A stretch of 64,000 nucleotides of DNA from Bacillota bacterium (GTDB lineage Bacteria; Bacillota; Clostridia; Christensenellales; SZUA-584). The stretch spans positions 1-64,000 of the forward strand of contig JAEZKQ010000010.1 of assembly GCA_023436115.1 (NCBI GenBank), written 5' to 3'. Under the pieces are notes generated by a model that was given only the letters and a program-made list of their open reading frames with translations, was not told where the DNA came from and did not search any database. Of the stretch, positions 44,193 through 52,914 are shown piece by piece. Made by a program: the position numbers and the translations under genes. Every line of letters starts with the position of its first letter. Position 1 is the stretch's first letter.

Positions 44193-45359
44193 ATGGCAAA
44201 ATTCATTATCGTTGTGATGGACAGCGTGGGCGTGGGGGAAATGCCCGACGCGGCACGGTTTGGAGACCAAGGCTCGGATACGCTGGGGCATATCATCGCG
44301 GCCTATCCTGATATCAAGCTTAGCAATCTGGCTAGGCTGGGGCTGTGCCGATTGACAGATCTGCCTTGCGGCGAGGCTGTGACGGGCGCTTACGGCAAAG
44401 CGGCGGAAAGGTTCGCGGGCAAGGATACCACGGGCGGGCATTTCGAGATAGCCGGCTTGATTATGGAACAGCCGTTCCCGACATTCCCAAACGGTTTCCC
44501 GGCAGATTTTATCGCCGCGTTTGAAAAGGCTGTTGGCCGCGGCACATTGGGCAACTATCCCGCTTCGGGCACTGAGATCATAAAAGAGCTGGGCGCGGAG
44601 CATGTGCGCACCGGAAAGCTGATCGTCTACACCTCGGCAGACAGCGTGTTTCAGATCGCGGCACATGAAGACGTGGTGCCGCTGTCGGAGCAATATGCCA
44701 TATGCGAAAAGGCAAGAAGTATGCTCACGGGCGAACTGGGCGTAGGCCGCGTGATCGCACGTCCGTTCACCGGCGAGGAAGGGAATTTCACGCGCACAAC
44801 AAACCGGCGAGATTTTTCGTTTGAGCCGCCCGGAGAAACCATACTCGCCGCTGCCCGTAACGCGGGGCTGGAGGTTGTCGGTATCGGCAAGATCGAGGAT
44901 ATATTTGCGGGCGTGGGGCTGACCAAGCGCAACCACACGCGCGATAACGATTCTGGCATCACCGCAACCGTCGAAGCTATCAAAGAGGATTTTGACGGAC
45001 TTGTGTTTACCAATCTTGTGGATTTTGATATGCTTTACGGTCACCGTAACAACGTGCAGGGCTATAAGGAAGCGCTGGAAGCGCTCGACGCACGCGTGCC
45101 TGAAATGCTCTCTGTATTAAAACCGGAGGATATCATCATCTTCACGGCAGACCACGGCTGCGACCCGACCACGGCAAGCACCGACCATTCACGCGAATAC
45201 ATACCGATACTGGCCTATGGGGCTGCGGTTCGGGTCGGTACGGATATCGGCGTGCGCAGTACGTTTGCGGACATCGCTGCGACGGCGGCGGAGTTCTTCG
45301 GACTTGCTGACTGGCACGTGGGCACATCGTTCTATAAAGAAATCACGGAGGATAAGTGA
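44193..45359 (+). CDS. deoB: Phosphopentomutase
   Basis: 388 residues. It interconverts (deoxy)ribose 1- and 5-phosphate using two metal ions. Metal and active-site regions: [12 protein letters not shown] at the start, the phospho-threonine loop [10 protein letters not shown] and [19 protein letters not shown]. The start at 44193 follows AGAGGAGG; the frame extending back to 44124 reads through the terminator. It is one base from punA, with which it shares nucleoside salvage. Confidence 0.95.
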   Translation: MAKFIIVVMDSVGVGEMPDAARFGDQGSDTLGHIIAAYPDIKLSNLARLGLCRLTDLPCGEAVTGAYGKAAERFAGKDTTGGHFEIAGLIMEQPFPTFPNGFPADFIAAFEKAVGRGTLGNYPASGTEIIKELGAEHVRTGKLIVYTSADSVFQIAAHEDVVPLSEQYAICEKARSMLTGELGVGRVIARPFTGEEGNFTRTTNRRDFSFEPPGETILAAARNAGLEVVGIGKIEDIFAGVGLTKRNHTRDNDSGITATVEAIKEDFDGLVFTNLVDFDMLYGHRNNVQGYKEALEALDARVPEMLSVLKPEDIIIFTADHGCDPTTASTDHSREYIPILAYGAAVRVGTDIGVRSTFADIAATAAEFFGLADWHVGTSFYKEITEDK

Positions 45360-45360
45360 T

Positions 45361-46179
45361 ATGACAACGGAAAGAATATATGCGGCTTATGACTATTTAG
45401 ATAAAACGGTGACGCAGCGCCCATGGGTCTGCATCATATTGGGAAGCGGCCTCGGCGGCTATGCCGATACGCTGGAGGAGCCGCAGGTGATCGAATATGC
45501 GTCGATACCCGGCTTTCCTGTGTCCACGGTGCAGGGCCACGCGGGGCGATTGGTGCTAGGCAAAAAGCACGGCGTGAACGTGGTTTGCATGCAGGGGCGC
45601 TTTCACTGCTACGAAGGCTATTCACCTGCCGAAACGGTGATACCGCTGCGTGCGCTCATCAGGCTGGGCATAAAGAATTTGCTGATTACCAACGCGGCGG
45701 GCGGCATCAACACGGGCTTTCAGGCCGGAGATATTATGGTGATAGAGGACCATATCAATTTTACATTCTTAAATCCGCTTGCGGGGCCAAACATGGACGA
45801 TTTCGGCGCGCGCTTTCCCGATATGTCGTACGCTTATGATAAGCAGCTGTCCGCCGCGCTCAAAAAAGCAGCGCAGGAGAACAATATTGAGGTGAAATCG
45901 GGTGTGTATGCCATGATGAAAGGGCCGTCTTTTGAAACGCCTGCCGAAATCAAGGCGCTGCGTATGATGGGCGCGGATGCCGTGGGCATGTCGTCCGTAC
46001 CTGAGATCATTGCGGCGGCGCACGCGGGCGTGAAATCGGCAGCGATGTCGTGCATCACCAACATGGCGGCGGGCATACTCGATCAGCCGCTTACGCATGA
46101 GGAAGTGATGGAGACGGGCCGTGTCGCGGCGGGCCGTATACAAACGCTGATAGACGGATTTATAAAGCAGCTTGCATAG
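45361..46179 (+). CDS. punA: Purine-nucleoside phosphorylase
   Basis: 272 residues, trimeric PNP family. It splits inosine and guanosine with phosphate to give base and ribose 1-phosphate, which DeoB then isomerises. Signature parts: GSGLGGYAD, VQGHAGRLVLGK, NAAGGINTGFQAGD and MMKGPSFETPAEIKALR. GGAGG lies upstream in the deoB end. The product is coupled with deoB, forming a purine salvage unit. Confidence 0.94.
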   Translation: MTTERIYAAYDYLDKTVTQRPWVCIILGSGLGGYADTLEEPQVIEYASIPGFPVSTVQGHAGRLVLGKKHGVNVVCMQGRFHCYEGYSPAETVIPLRALIRLGIKNLLITNAAGGINTGFQAGDIMVIEDHINFTFLNPLAGPNMDDFGARFPDMSYAYDKQLSAALKKAAQENNIEVKSGVYAMMKGPSFETPAEIKALRMMGADAVGMSSVPEIIAAAHAGVKSAAMSCITNMAAGILDQPLTHEEVMETGRVAAGRIQTLIDGFIKQLA

Positions 46180-46191
46180 CACATTTCAGAT

Positions 46192-46240
46192 TAGGCTCTC
46201 TCAAGAGGGGGTTGGCATCGTAAGCAGCCTGAGGGAGAAT
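46192..46240 (+). repeat. Dispersed intergenic palindrome (GAGGGAG type), copy 1
   Basis: An imperfect palindrome with GGCTCTCTC at one end and GAGGGAGAAT at the other. The reverse complement of 55964-56010 has the same arrangement (TTCTCTGGAGGGAGGTGGC, then GGAGGGAG). Repeats of this general form are common between genes in gut Clostridia. Its right end runs into the start codon of the nucleotidyltransferase gene. Confidence 0.6.
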
Positions 46241-46970
46241 GATCGATAAGGGGGAAAACGTCAGGATTCTTCACGCCGTTGAGTCGGGAAGCAGGGCGTG
46301 GGGATTTGCTTCGCCGGACAGCGACTATGATGTAAGATTCTTCTACATAAGGCCGAAGGATGATTATCTGCGACTTGAAGGTATCAGAGATGTTTTAGAA
46401 TATCCGATTGATGATGTGCTGGACATAAATGGATGGGATTTAAACAAAACGTTGCGGCTTTTGCATGCATCCAATCCAACACTCTTTGAATGGGGCAATT
46501 CTCCTGTCGTCTATAAAACCACAGATTTCTTTACAAACATTAAACCTTGTATAAAAGAGTTCTTTATAGCAAAGTCCGGGCTATGGCACTATCTCAATAT
46601 GGCTGAAGGCAATTACCGGGAGTATCTCAAGGGAGAGCGTGTGAGAGCTAAAAAGTACTTTTATGTCATACGGCCGATTCTTGCCTGTCGGTGGATTCTG
46701 GAACGTGGATGCCCGCCGCCTATGCTATTTTCGGATTTGGTTGAAACACAGCTGGAAGAAGAATTAAAACCCACGATAGAAAGCTTGCTGGAACTGAAAA
46801 TGAAAATGCCGGAAATCGGTGAGATTCCAAGAATCAATGAGTTGAATTATTTTATCGAAACAAACCTCGTTTTAATCAAAGACCAAATCGAGAGGCTTCC
46901 TGCCGCTCCGCAGAAAGGCTGGGAGGAGCTGAACACTATGTTTTTATCCGCGCTGTCCCAGTCATTTTAA
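46239..46970 (+). CDS. Nucleotidyltransferase-domain protein (COG3541 type)
   Basis: 243 residues. The NTP-transferase core motif is ESGSRAWGFASPDSDYDVRF (residues 15-34), with the Gly-Ser and Asp-x-Asp metal ligands. The domain resembles the predicted nucleotidyltransferase YcgL; substrate unknown. The N-terminus looks shorter than relatives by about ten residues, and the start ATG overlaps the right end of a repeat whose AGGGAG is only one base away. Either the 5' end was replaced by a repeat insertion, or a downstream codon is used. Stop codon lies four bases before the convergent NlpC gene's stop. Confidence 0.72.
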   Translation: MIDKGENVRILHAVESGSRAWGFASPDSDYDVRFFYIRPKDDYLRLEGIRDVLEYPIDDVLDINGWDLNKTLRLLHASNPTLFEWGNSPVVYKTTDFFTNIKPCIKEFFIAKSGLWHYLNMAEGNYREYLKGERVRAKKYFYVIRPILACRWILERGCPPPMLFSDLVETQLEEELKPTIESLLELKMKMPEIGEIPRINELNYFIETNLVLIKDQIERLPAAPQKGWEELNTMFLSALSQSF

Positions 46971-46973
46971 CGG

Positions 46974-47672
46974 CTATTCGAATATCTTGGGCCGGCCAAA
47001 AACGTTCCACTTGGCGTTTTTCATCACGCCGCCCTGAACGATGTTGTTGTAAATACGCTTGTCAATGGTACGTTTGCAGACCACGCCCACAAAGCCGCTC
47101 ACAGCCTCATAGATATAGCCGTGCTGTCCCATGATGCCCATATGGACGATCTTGTTGTCCTTGTTCTGATAGAAGACCAAATCTCCGGGGCGGAGCTCTT
47201 CCTTGGTGATGGGTGTGCAATAGTCTTTATAGGTGTCGTTTGCAGTGCGGTCGGTGTATTCGTTATAAAAGCCCAGTTCGTTGACGGCATACCACCAAAG
47301 CCCGCTGCAATCCCATGAATAGTCCGCAGGGAAATCAAAGCCTTCCATCTGGCTTTCCTTCGCAATAGCGCGCAGATATTCCAGGCGGCCGCCGTCAAAA
47401 TACTCAGGGTACCTTTTGTACATGGTATCGATAAACTTATCGGTAATGGCATCTCCCTGCCCGCCGAATATATACTGTCCGCCCACGCATGTGTCGAGTA
47501 AATCGAGCAGCTTTGCCACATCGCCCTCAGGCTCGGCTTCATCCGCATACTTTTGTTCGTAATAGATGCGCTCTGATTCGGATTCCTCGGCGGAAAGAGG
47601 GGCGCAGGCTGTTGTCAGCACAGCGGCAATCATGAAAATACCGCAAATTATTTTTTTCGTGAATGTATTCAT
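46974..47672 (-). CDS. NlpC/P60-type cell-wall peptidase lipoprotein
   Basis: 232 residues. The signal MNTFTKKIICGIFMIAAVLT ends in a lipobox (LTTAC). The catalytic cysteine is in WDCSGLWWYAV and the histidine in VHMGIMG, as in NlpC/P60 endopeptidases that cut peptide bonds in peptidoglycan stems. Acting outside the membrane, it may remodel the wall during growth or sporulation. The start at 47672 has no Shine-Dalgarno but lies exactly where transcription would begin from the promoter upstream, suggesting a leaderless mRNA. It is divergent from dacF. Confidence 0.8.
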   Translation of the reverse strand: MNTFTKKIICGIFMIAAVLTTACAPLSAEESESERIYYEQKYADEAEPEGDVAKLLDLLDTCVGGQYIFGGQGDAITDKFIDTMYKRYPEYFDGGRLEYLRAIAKESQMEGFDFPADYSWDCSGLWWYAVNELGFYNEYTDRTANDTYKDYCTPITKEELRPGDLVFYQNKDNKIVHMGIMGQHGYIYEAVSGFVGVVCKRTIDKRIYNNIVQGGVMKNAKWNVFGRPKIFE

Positions 47673-47679
47673 ATTTTGG

Positions 47680-47708
47680 ATTATATAGTCTTTACTTGGT
47701 TTCTTCAA
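47680..47708 (-). promoter_or_regulatory. Sigma-A promoter for a leaderless nlpC/P60 mRNA
   Basis: On the minus strand TTGAAG (47708-47703), 17-bp spacer, TATAAT (47685-47680). Seven bases separate the -10 box from the ATG, so initiation would fall on or next to the start codon. Confidence 0.6.
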
Positions 47709-47745
47709 GTGCGCCTTTTGAAACGTTTTGAAAACATGTAAAAAA

Positions 47746-47775
47746 GAATATCCGCCATATCTTCGGGGGAAACTA
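47746..47775 (+). promoter_or_regulatory. Sigma-F/sigma-G-like promoter of dacF
   Basis: GAATA (47746-47750), a 15-bp spacer and GGGGAAACTA (47766-47775). The -10 fits the sigma-F pattern GGnnAnAhTR at every fixed position. Sigma-F drives dacF in Bacillus subtilis, which supports forespore expression here. Confidence 0.6.
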
Positions 47776-47807
47776 ACCGCAAAAGTAAAAAAAGGGGATA
47801 TTCGGTT

Positions 47808-48947
47808 ATGAAAAGGATAATGATTATTGCGCTTGCTTTTGTGATGGTATTTGCGTTCGCATCCACGGCAAATGCGCAAAGCTATACGGCCACTTCCAAG
47901 GCTTACATACTTGTGGACGCAAGCTCCGGCAATGTGCTTGCCGAACAAAACGCCGATGAACAGCTGCCATGCGCAAGTGTAGCCAAGGTCATGTCGATAT
48001 TGCTGTTTTTGGAGGCGGAGGATTCAGGCCGCATGACGCTAAGCGACACCGCAACTGTCAGTGAGCACGCGGCAGCGATGGGCGGTACACAGGTGTTTCT
48101 GGATGTCAATACCACGCATACCGTGGAGAATCTGCTTAAAGCGGCGATTGTATGCAGCGCCAACGATGCCACGGTGACTCTTGCCGAGAAGATGGCGGGA
48201 AGCGAAACAGCGTTCGTCGATATGATGAACAAAAAAGCGGGCGTTTTGGGGATTAAAGCTCAGTTTGTCAACGCGTCGGGGCTGGGAGACGAACAGAAAA
48301 TGAGCGCACGCGATGTGGCAACGGTTTGCCGCGAGCTTGTGAAGTATGATCTGTTCTATAAATGGAGCGGTATATGGATGGAAAACTACGTTCACCCTGA
48401 CAACCGTGAGACGGAAATGGTTAATCAGAACAAGCTTGTTCGGTTTTACGAGGGCTGCGACGGCATTGCGACCGGTTCCTCAAATGCGGCCGGATACTGC
48501 ATTGCGGCGACTGTAAAGCGTGACGGCGGCCGGTTTATCTATGTGGCACTGGGTTCTTCCAACAGCTCGACACGCTTTGACGAAGCCAAGGCCGCTTTCG
48601 AGTACGCATTTGCGGGCTTCACGTCTAAGACAATTGTACGGGAAGGGCAGAAGCTCGGTTCCGATCTTGCCATTGCTGGCGGTACGCTGCCTTTTATCGA
48701 TGTCTACGCGGGGCAGGATTTTTCCACGCTGATTGAGAAGGGAAAAGAAGGGCAGATCGAAAAAGAGCTTGTGCTGCTGGAAAACATCTCCGCTCCCATT
48801 AAAGAAGGCGATGTGATCGGATATCTGCGCATACTGGTAGACGGCACGGAGATCGGGCGCGTAGACGCGGTGGTGAAGCAGGAAGTGGCCGAAAGCAATT
48901 TTGCCAACGCCTTTAGACGCATATTAACCTGGTGGCTGTTTGCATAG
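47808..48947 (+). CDS. dacF: D-alanyl-D-alanine carboxypeptidase DacF-like
   Basis: 379 residues. A Sec signal peptide (about 1-23, cut after ANA) precedes a class A PBP5-type domain. Ser57-x-x-Lys60 (SVAK) is the acylation site and S117-A-N119 (SAND) the second motif. The third motif, normally KTG, reads A221-T-G223 in GIATGSSNAAGYC, so the conserved lysine is absent and activity may be altered or lost. The C-terminal beta domain ends in a short hydrophobic tail (RRILTWWLFA) that may hold it to the membrane. A sigma-F-like promoter lies upstream. Confidence 0.85.
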   Translation: MKRIMIIALAFVMVFAFASTANAQSYTATSKAYILVDASSGNVLAEQNADEQLPCASVAKVMSILLFLEAEDSGRMTLSDTATVSEHAAAMGGTQVFLDVNTTHTVENLLKAAIVCSANDATVTLAEKMAGSETAFVDMMNKKAGVLGIKAQFVNASGLGDEQKMSARDVATVCRELVKYDLFYKWSGIWMENYVHPDNRETEMVNQNKLVRFYEGCDGIATGSSNAAGYCIAATVKRDGGRFIYVALGSSNSSTRFDEAKAAFEYAFAGFTSKTIVREGQKLGSDLAIAGGTLPFIDVYAGQDFSTLIEKGKEGQIEKELVLLENISAPIKEGDVIGYLRILVDGTEIGRVDAVVKQEVAESNFANAFRRILTWWLFA

Positions 48948-48960
48948 AGCCAACGGGTGA

Positions 48961-48990
48961 TTGACACATTCATCGGCCCTACTGTACAAT
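48961..48990 (+). promoter_or_regulatory. Sigma-A promoter of surE
   Basis: TTGACA (48961-48966), 18-bp spacer, TACAAT (48985-48990). Confidence 0.75.
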
Positions 48991-49013
48991 GACTCCGATA
49001 ACAGGAGGTGCCT

Positions 49014-49790
49014 ATGCGAATACTCATTGTGAATGACGACGGCATTCATGCCAAGGGAATTAAAACGCTGGCTGAGCGGCTGAAGCGCGAGCACGATGTG
49101 ACGGTGGTCGCACCCGAATCTGAGAGGAGTGCCACATCGCACTCCATCACGATATACCGCCCGCTAAGGGTCACAAAAATACAGCCATCGGGCCTTGATG
49201 GCATTGCCTGTTATGTGGTCGACGGACAGCCTGTGGATTGTACGAAGATAGGCATCGCGCACGTTATGGACGGCAAGGTAGACCTTGTTGTGTCCGGTAT
49301 CAATCATGGCGCGAATCTGGGTTCGGATATCATATACTCGGGCACAGTTGCGGCTGCGCTTGATGCGGTGATCATGGGGTATAAGGCTATGGCTGTTTCC
49401 TGTGTCTCCGAATTTGCCGAGCATTTTGATTCTGCGGCCGAGGTGGCAGCGCGGCTGATATGCAGCGGCTTATTTGACGGTGAATTTGAGGACGTGCTTT
49501 ATAACCTCAATGTGCCGAATCTGCCTTTATCACAGATCAAGGGCATAAAAGTGGCTGCGCATGGACGCACAGCCTATGATGATGCCGTCGAGCTGCGAGA
49601 CGACCCCAGAGGCAACAAATACATTTGGGTAACGGGCACACTGCGCGAGGAAGCAGCGGAGGAAGATACCGACTTAAGTTTGATCCGCGCGGGCTATGCT
49701 GCCATGACGCCCATTAAGTTTGATTTGACCGCAAGAGACAGAATCAGCGCGCTCTCATGCAAGATAGAAAAAATCAAATTGCATTTATAG
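49014..49790 (+). CDS. surE: 5'/3'-nucleotidase SurE
   Basis: 258 residues. Metal-dependent phosphatase acting on nucleoside monophosphates and short polyphosphates. The metal ligands are in ILIVNDDGIHAKGI (residues 3-16), and VSGINHGANLGSDIIYSGTV is the second signature. ATG 49014 follows AGGAGGTG at about four bases; the in-frame GTG at 49008 is part of that site. It has its own promoter downstream of dacF and is followed by an RpiR-type regulator with a separate promoter. Confidence 0.94.
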   Translation: MRILIVNDDGIHAKGIKTLAERLKREHDVTVVAPESERSATSHSITIYRPLRVTKIQPSGLDGIACYVVDGQPVDCTKIGIAHVMDGKVDLVVSGINHGANLGSDIIYSGTVAAALDAVIMGYKAMAVSCVSEFAEHFDSAAEVAARLICSGLFDGEFEDVLYNLNVPNLPLSQIKGIKVAAHGRTAYDDAVELRDDPRGNKYIWVTGTLREEAAEEDTDLSLIRAGYAAMTPIKFDLTARDRISALSCKIEKIKLHL

Positions 49791-49806
49791 CCGTATATGA
49801 TACAAT
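49779..49806 (+). promoter_or_regulatory. Candidate promoter of the rpiR-baiN unit
   Basis: TTGCAT (49779-49784), 16-bp spacer, TACAAT (49801-49806), overlapping the end of surE. Confidence 0.5.
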
Positions 49807-49841
49807 ATATCGTGTAACTGCACAATAAGGGAGCTGTTTTT

Positions 49842-50708
49842 ATGCAAGGAAACGATATTATCAAAGCCATTAAGGAACGGCAGAGCGCTATGAGTAAGGG
49901 TCATCGGGCAATCGCAGCCTATATTATTGACCATTATGACACAGCCGCTTTTATTACCGCTTCGAAGCTTGGGGATACCGTTGGCGTGAGCGAATCCACC
50001 GTTGTGCGTTTTGCCTGCGCGCTGGGATACGATGGATATCCTGAATTGCAGAAGAAGCTTCAGGAGCTGATACGCACCAAGCTGACCAATGTGCAGCGCA
50101 TGGGACTGGGCAGCGATATGACCGAGGAAGAGCTGGTGCGCTGGGCTGTTCGTAACGATATCACGAGTCTGCGCCATATACGTGAGGTACTGGACTACGA
50201 TATGATGCTTAAAGCCGCCGACATGATATTAGGTGCCGACTGCGTTTATATTCTCGGCCTGCGTTCCAGTGCGCCGATCGCACTGTTCTTCTGGTATTAT
50301 CTTAACTATATCATCAGCAAGGCAAACCTTGTGACGTCGAGCATAGGCTGCGATATTTTCGGTCAGATGCTTCATGCCAAAAAGGGGGACCTCGTGGTGG
50401 CCATCAGCTTCCCGCGCTATTCCTCGCGTACGATGGACGGCGTGAACTTTGCAAAAAAGAACGGCGCCACAATACTCGGTATCACAGACAACGAGCTTTC
50501 ACCGCTGGCCGGTGCTGCGGATGCTTGCCTGTATGTGAATTCCGACATGAATCTTTTCGTGGATTCACTGGTAACGCCTGTAAGCGTTATCAATGCGCTG
50601 GTACTGCTGATCGGTATGCGTGAGAAGGACGGCCTCAGGCAGAACTTTGAGATGCTCGAAGACCTTTGGAACGAGCATGATGTGTATATGGGCAAGGAAG
50701 AGATTTAA
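49842..50708 (+). CDS. MurR/RpiR family transcriptional regulator
   Basis: 288 residues. N-terminal HTH_6 domain (KGHRAIAAYIIDHY, then ASKLGDTVGVSESTVVRF) and C-terminal SIS sugar-phosphate-binding domain (ILGLRSSAPIALFFWYYLN through VVAISFPRYSSRT). Such regulators respond to phosphosugars. It is two bases from the flavoprotein gene that follows, a pairing also seen in other Clostridia, although the ligand and targets are unknown. Confidence 0.88.
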   Translation: MQGNDIIKAIKERQSAMSKGHRAIAAYIIDHYDTAAFITASKLGDTVGVSESTVVRFACALGYDGYPELQKKLQELIRTKLTNVQRMGLGSDMTEEELVRWAVRNDITSLRHIREVLDYDMMLKAADMILGADCVYILGLRSSAPIALFFWYYLNYIISKANLVTSSIGCDIFGQMLHAKKGDLVVAISFPRYSSRTMDGVNFAKKNGATILGITDNELSPLAGAADACLYVNSDMNLFVDSLVTPVSVINALVLLIGMREKDGLRQNFEMLEDLWNEHDVYMGKEEI

Positions 50709-50710
50709 TA

Positions 50711-51922
50711 ATGGGTGAAGTGTGTGTGATAGGCGGCGGCCCCGCTGGTATGATGGCGGCGTATGCGGCCGCGGGCAACGGCCACGCAGTCACGCTTTTT
50801 GAAAAGAACGAGAAGCTTGGCAAGAAGCTTTTCATAACGGGCAAGGGGCGCTGCAACATTACAAACGCCGCCCCCATAGAAGACTTTTTCGGCAGCGTCG
50901 TAAGAAACGACGCCTTTTTATACAGTGCGTTTTATACATTCAGCAATGTACAACTGATTGAATGGCTCGAAAAGATGGGGCTGCCCACCAAAACGGAGCG
51001 TGGCGGGCGCGTCTTTCCTGTGTCGGATAAATCCAGCGATGTATTAAAAGTTTTGGGCAAAGCGCTTTCAAAAGTCGGCGTGAAGGTGGAGCTGGGAATG
51101 GCGGTCACGCGGGTGATAACGCAAGACGGACAGGTGAAAGGCGTTGAGTGCGGCGGTAAAGAGCGCGGCTTTAACAGTGTGATTATCGCAACGGGCGGTC
51201 TTTCATACCCCGTTACCGGCTCGACAGGAGACGGCTATCGGTTTGCGCGGCAGACCGGGCATAAGATTACCGAGACAAGCCCGTCACTAATCGGCCTTGA
51301 AACACTGGAGGATTTAAGCCCCTATGCGGGCATCACGCTTAAGAACGTAGGATTTGCGCTCAAAAACGGCAAAAAGGCCGTATATCGTGAACAGGGCGAG
51401 CTGCTGTTGACGCACACGGGCATATCGGGGCCGCTTGTGCTGTCGGCAAGCGCTTATATGCAGGGGGACAGCGGCTACACGGCTGTGATCGATTTTAAGC
51501 CCGCACTCGATGAAAAAACGCTCGATAAGCGGCTGCTGCGCGATTTTGAGGAGCGCGCCAACAAAAATTTTGACAATGTGCTGGGCGGCCTTGTTCCCGC
51601 CAAGCTGTCGCCGCTTATCGCCGGATATTGCGGCATCGCACCGGATAAAAAAGTGCACTCCATCACGCGTGAAGAACGAAGCGCCCTGTGCGCCGCGCTC
51701 AAGGGCCTAAAGCTGAGTGTCAAGGGCAAACGTCCCATCGCCGAAGCCGTGATCACGCGCGGGGGGGTGGATGTGCGCAGTATCGACCCGTCTACGATGC
51801 AGAGCAAGATGTGCGGCGGGCTTTACTTTGCGGGCGAGGTGATCGACGTGGACGCGCTTACAGGCGGTTATAATTTGCAGATTGCTTTTTCCACCGGATA
51901 TCTCGCAGGAAGCAGTTGTTGA
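50711..51922 (+). CDS. FAD-dependent oxidoreductase, BaiN/HI0933 family
   Basis: 403 residues. The dinucleotide motif CVIGGGPAGMMAAYAAA binds FAD, KLGKKLFITGKGRCNITNA is the family signature, and ATGGLSYPVTGSTGDGY and EVIDVDALTGGYNLQ lie in the C-terminal FAD part. Some clostridial members reduce bile-acid intermediates (BaiN), but most have no known substrate. It is coupled to the RpiR gene; the next promoter overlaps its stop codon. Confidence 0.9.
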   Translation: MGEVCVIGGGPAGMMAAYAAAGNGHAVTLFEKNEKLGKKLFITGKGRCNITNAAPIEDFFGSVVRNDAFLYSAFYTFSNVQLIEWLEKMGLPTKTERGGRVFPVSDKSSDVLKVLGKALSKVGVKVELGMAVTRVITQDGQVKGVECGGKERGFNSVIIATGGLSYPVTGSTGDGYRFARQTGHKITETSPSLIGLETLEDLSPYAGITLKNVGFALKNGKKAVYREQGELLLTHTGISGPLVLSASAYMQGDSGYTAVIDFKPALDEKTLDKRLLRDFEERANKNFDNVLGGLVPAKLSPLIAGYCGIAPDKKVHSITREERSALCAALKGLKLSVKGKRPIAEAVITRGGVDVRSIDPSTMQSKMCGGLYFAGEVIDVDALTGGYNLQIAFSTGYLAGSSC

Positions 51923-51947
51923 CAAAGCCGATGATTTATGTTATCAT
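51919..51947 (+). promoter_or_regulatory. Sigma-A promoter of the infC operon
   Basis: TTGACA (51919-51924), 17-bp spacer, TATCAT (51942-51947), overlapping the stop of the preceding gene. Confidence 0.8.
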
Positions 51948-51953
51948 TCCCAT

Positions 51954-52056
51954 GCTTGAAAGCAGAAACAGCCCGTTTCTCACCTGTCGGCGCAGTGCCA
52001 GACATGGTAAGCACTTAGAATGACGAGTGGAACGGGTGTACTGCACCCGTTTTTTT
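51954..52056 (+). promoter_or_regulatory. L20-type leader of infC-rpmI-rplT
   Basis: About 100 bases between promoter and an intrinsic terminator, before infC. The order and the tract around CACTTAGAATGACGAGTGG recall the Firmicute L20 leader, in which L20 protein binds the nascent RNA and favours termination. A covariance search would confirm this. Confidence 0.65.
52032..52056 (+). terminator. Leader terminator upstream of infC
   Basis: ACGGGTG-TACTG-CACCCGT followed by seven T (52050-52056). It is the premature termination site of the operon leader. Confidence 0.9.
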
Positions 52057-52164
52057 GTTCTGTCTGCATGACGGACACATTATCGGAAGCCTGCAAAGAA
52101 ATGAAAAATGCTTTTTGCAGAAAACGACGCTCATGTTTGCAAAATCTTTATGGAGGTGTTTACA

Positions 52165-52674
52165 ATCGCAAACGAACATCAGATTAACGAGCAGATCAGA
52201 GATAAGAGCATCCGCGTGATATCAGACGAGGGAGAACAGCTTGGTATCATGTCTGCGCGTGAGGCGATGAACATTGCAGAAGAAAGAGGCCTTGATCTCG
52301 TCAAAATTTCCCCCGGTGCACAGCCGCCGGTATGCAAGATCATGGATTATGGGAAATTTCGGTTTGAACAGGCCAAAAGGCAAAAAGAGGCGAAGAAGAA
52401 CCAAAAGATTATCACAATTAAGGAGATGCGTCTTTCCACAACGATCGACAAGCATGACCTTGATGTGAAAGCAAAGAACGTGAGCAAATTTTTAAAGGAT
52501 GGCGATAAGGTTAAGGTATCGCTGCGCTTTAAAGGCAGACAGATGACACATACGGAAATGGGGCGGCAGGTGATGGAGCAATTCTATGCCATGGTTCAGG
52601 ATGATGCCATGATGGAGAAGAGCGCTAAGCTTGAGGGTCGTAGTATGTTCATGATATTAGCACCAAAGAACTAA
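52165..52674 (+). CDS. infC: Translation initiation factor IF-3
   Basis: 169 residues from an ATC start. IF-3 prevents early subunit joining and checks the start codon. The N domain begins [18 protein letters not shown], and the C domain has the [18 protein letters not shown] region and [21 protein letters not shown] (52152-52158) lies six bases before ATC 52165, whereas the in-frame ATG at 52150 overlaps that site and ATG 52108 is far upstream. Non-AUG starts are a known way for IF-3 to limit its own synthesis. Confidence 0.9.
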   Translation: MANEHQINEQIRDKSIRVISDEGEQLGIMSAREAMNIAEERGLDLVKISPGAQPPVCKIMDYGKFRFEQAKRQKEAKKNQKIITIKEMRLSTTIDKHDLDVKAKNVSKFLKDGDKVKVSLRFKGRQMTHTEMGRQVMEQFYAMVQDDAMMEKSAKLEGRSMFMILAPKN

Positions 52675-52693
52675 CAAGGAGGACGATGGAGTA

Positions 52694-52891
52694 ATGCCAA
52701 AGATCAAAACGCACAGAGGCGCGGCCAAGCGTTTTTCGCTGACGAAAACCGGCCGTGTAAAGAGAGCGAAGGCTTTCAAGAGGCATATCCTCAATAAGAA
52801 AAGCTCTAAGAGGAAGAGAAATTTGAGGCAGGGTACTTTTATTGACGCGGCAGAAGAGAAGAATATCAAACTGCTTATTCCTTACAAATAG
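52694..52891 (+). CDS. rpmI: 50S ribosomal protein L35
   Basis: 65 residues, basic. [20 protein letters not shown] is the L35 signature. AAGGAGG lies upstream, and rplT follows 23 bases after the stop, in the standard infC-rpmI-rplT order. Confidence 0.97.
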   Translation: MPKIKTHRGAAKRFSLTKTGRVKRAKAFKRHILNKKSSKRKRNLRQGTFIDAAEEKNIKLLIPYK

Positions 52892-52914
52892 TTAAGGACA
52901 GGAGGAAACGATAA

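Noticed and set aside
44106..45044. 312-codon minus-strand ORF opposite deoB
   Set aside because: Shadow of deoB, with Arg/Cys/His-rich low-complexity translation.
52108..52164. infC start at ATG 52108 or 52150
   Set aside because: The extra residues are not IF-3-like, and the ribosome binding site follows or overlaps those codons.
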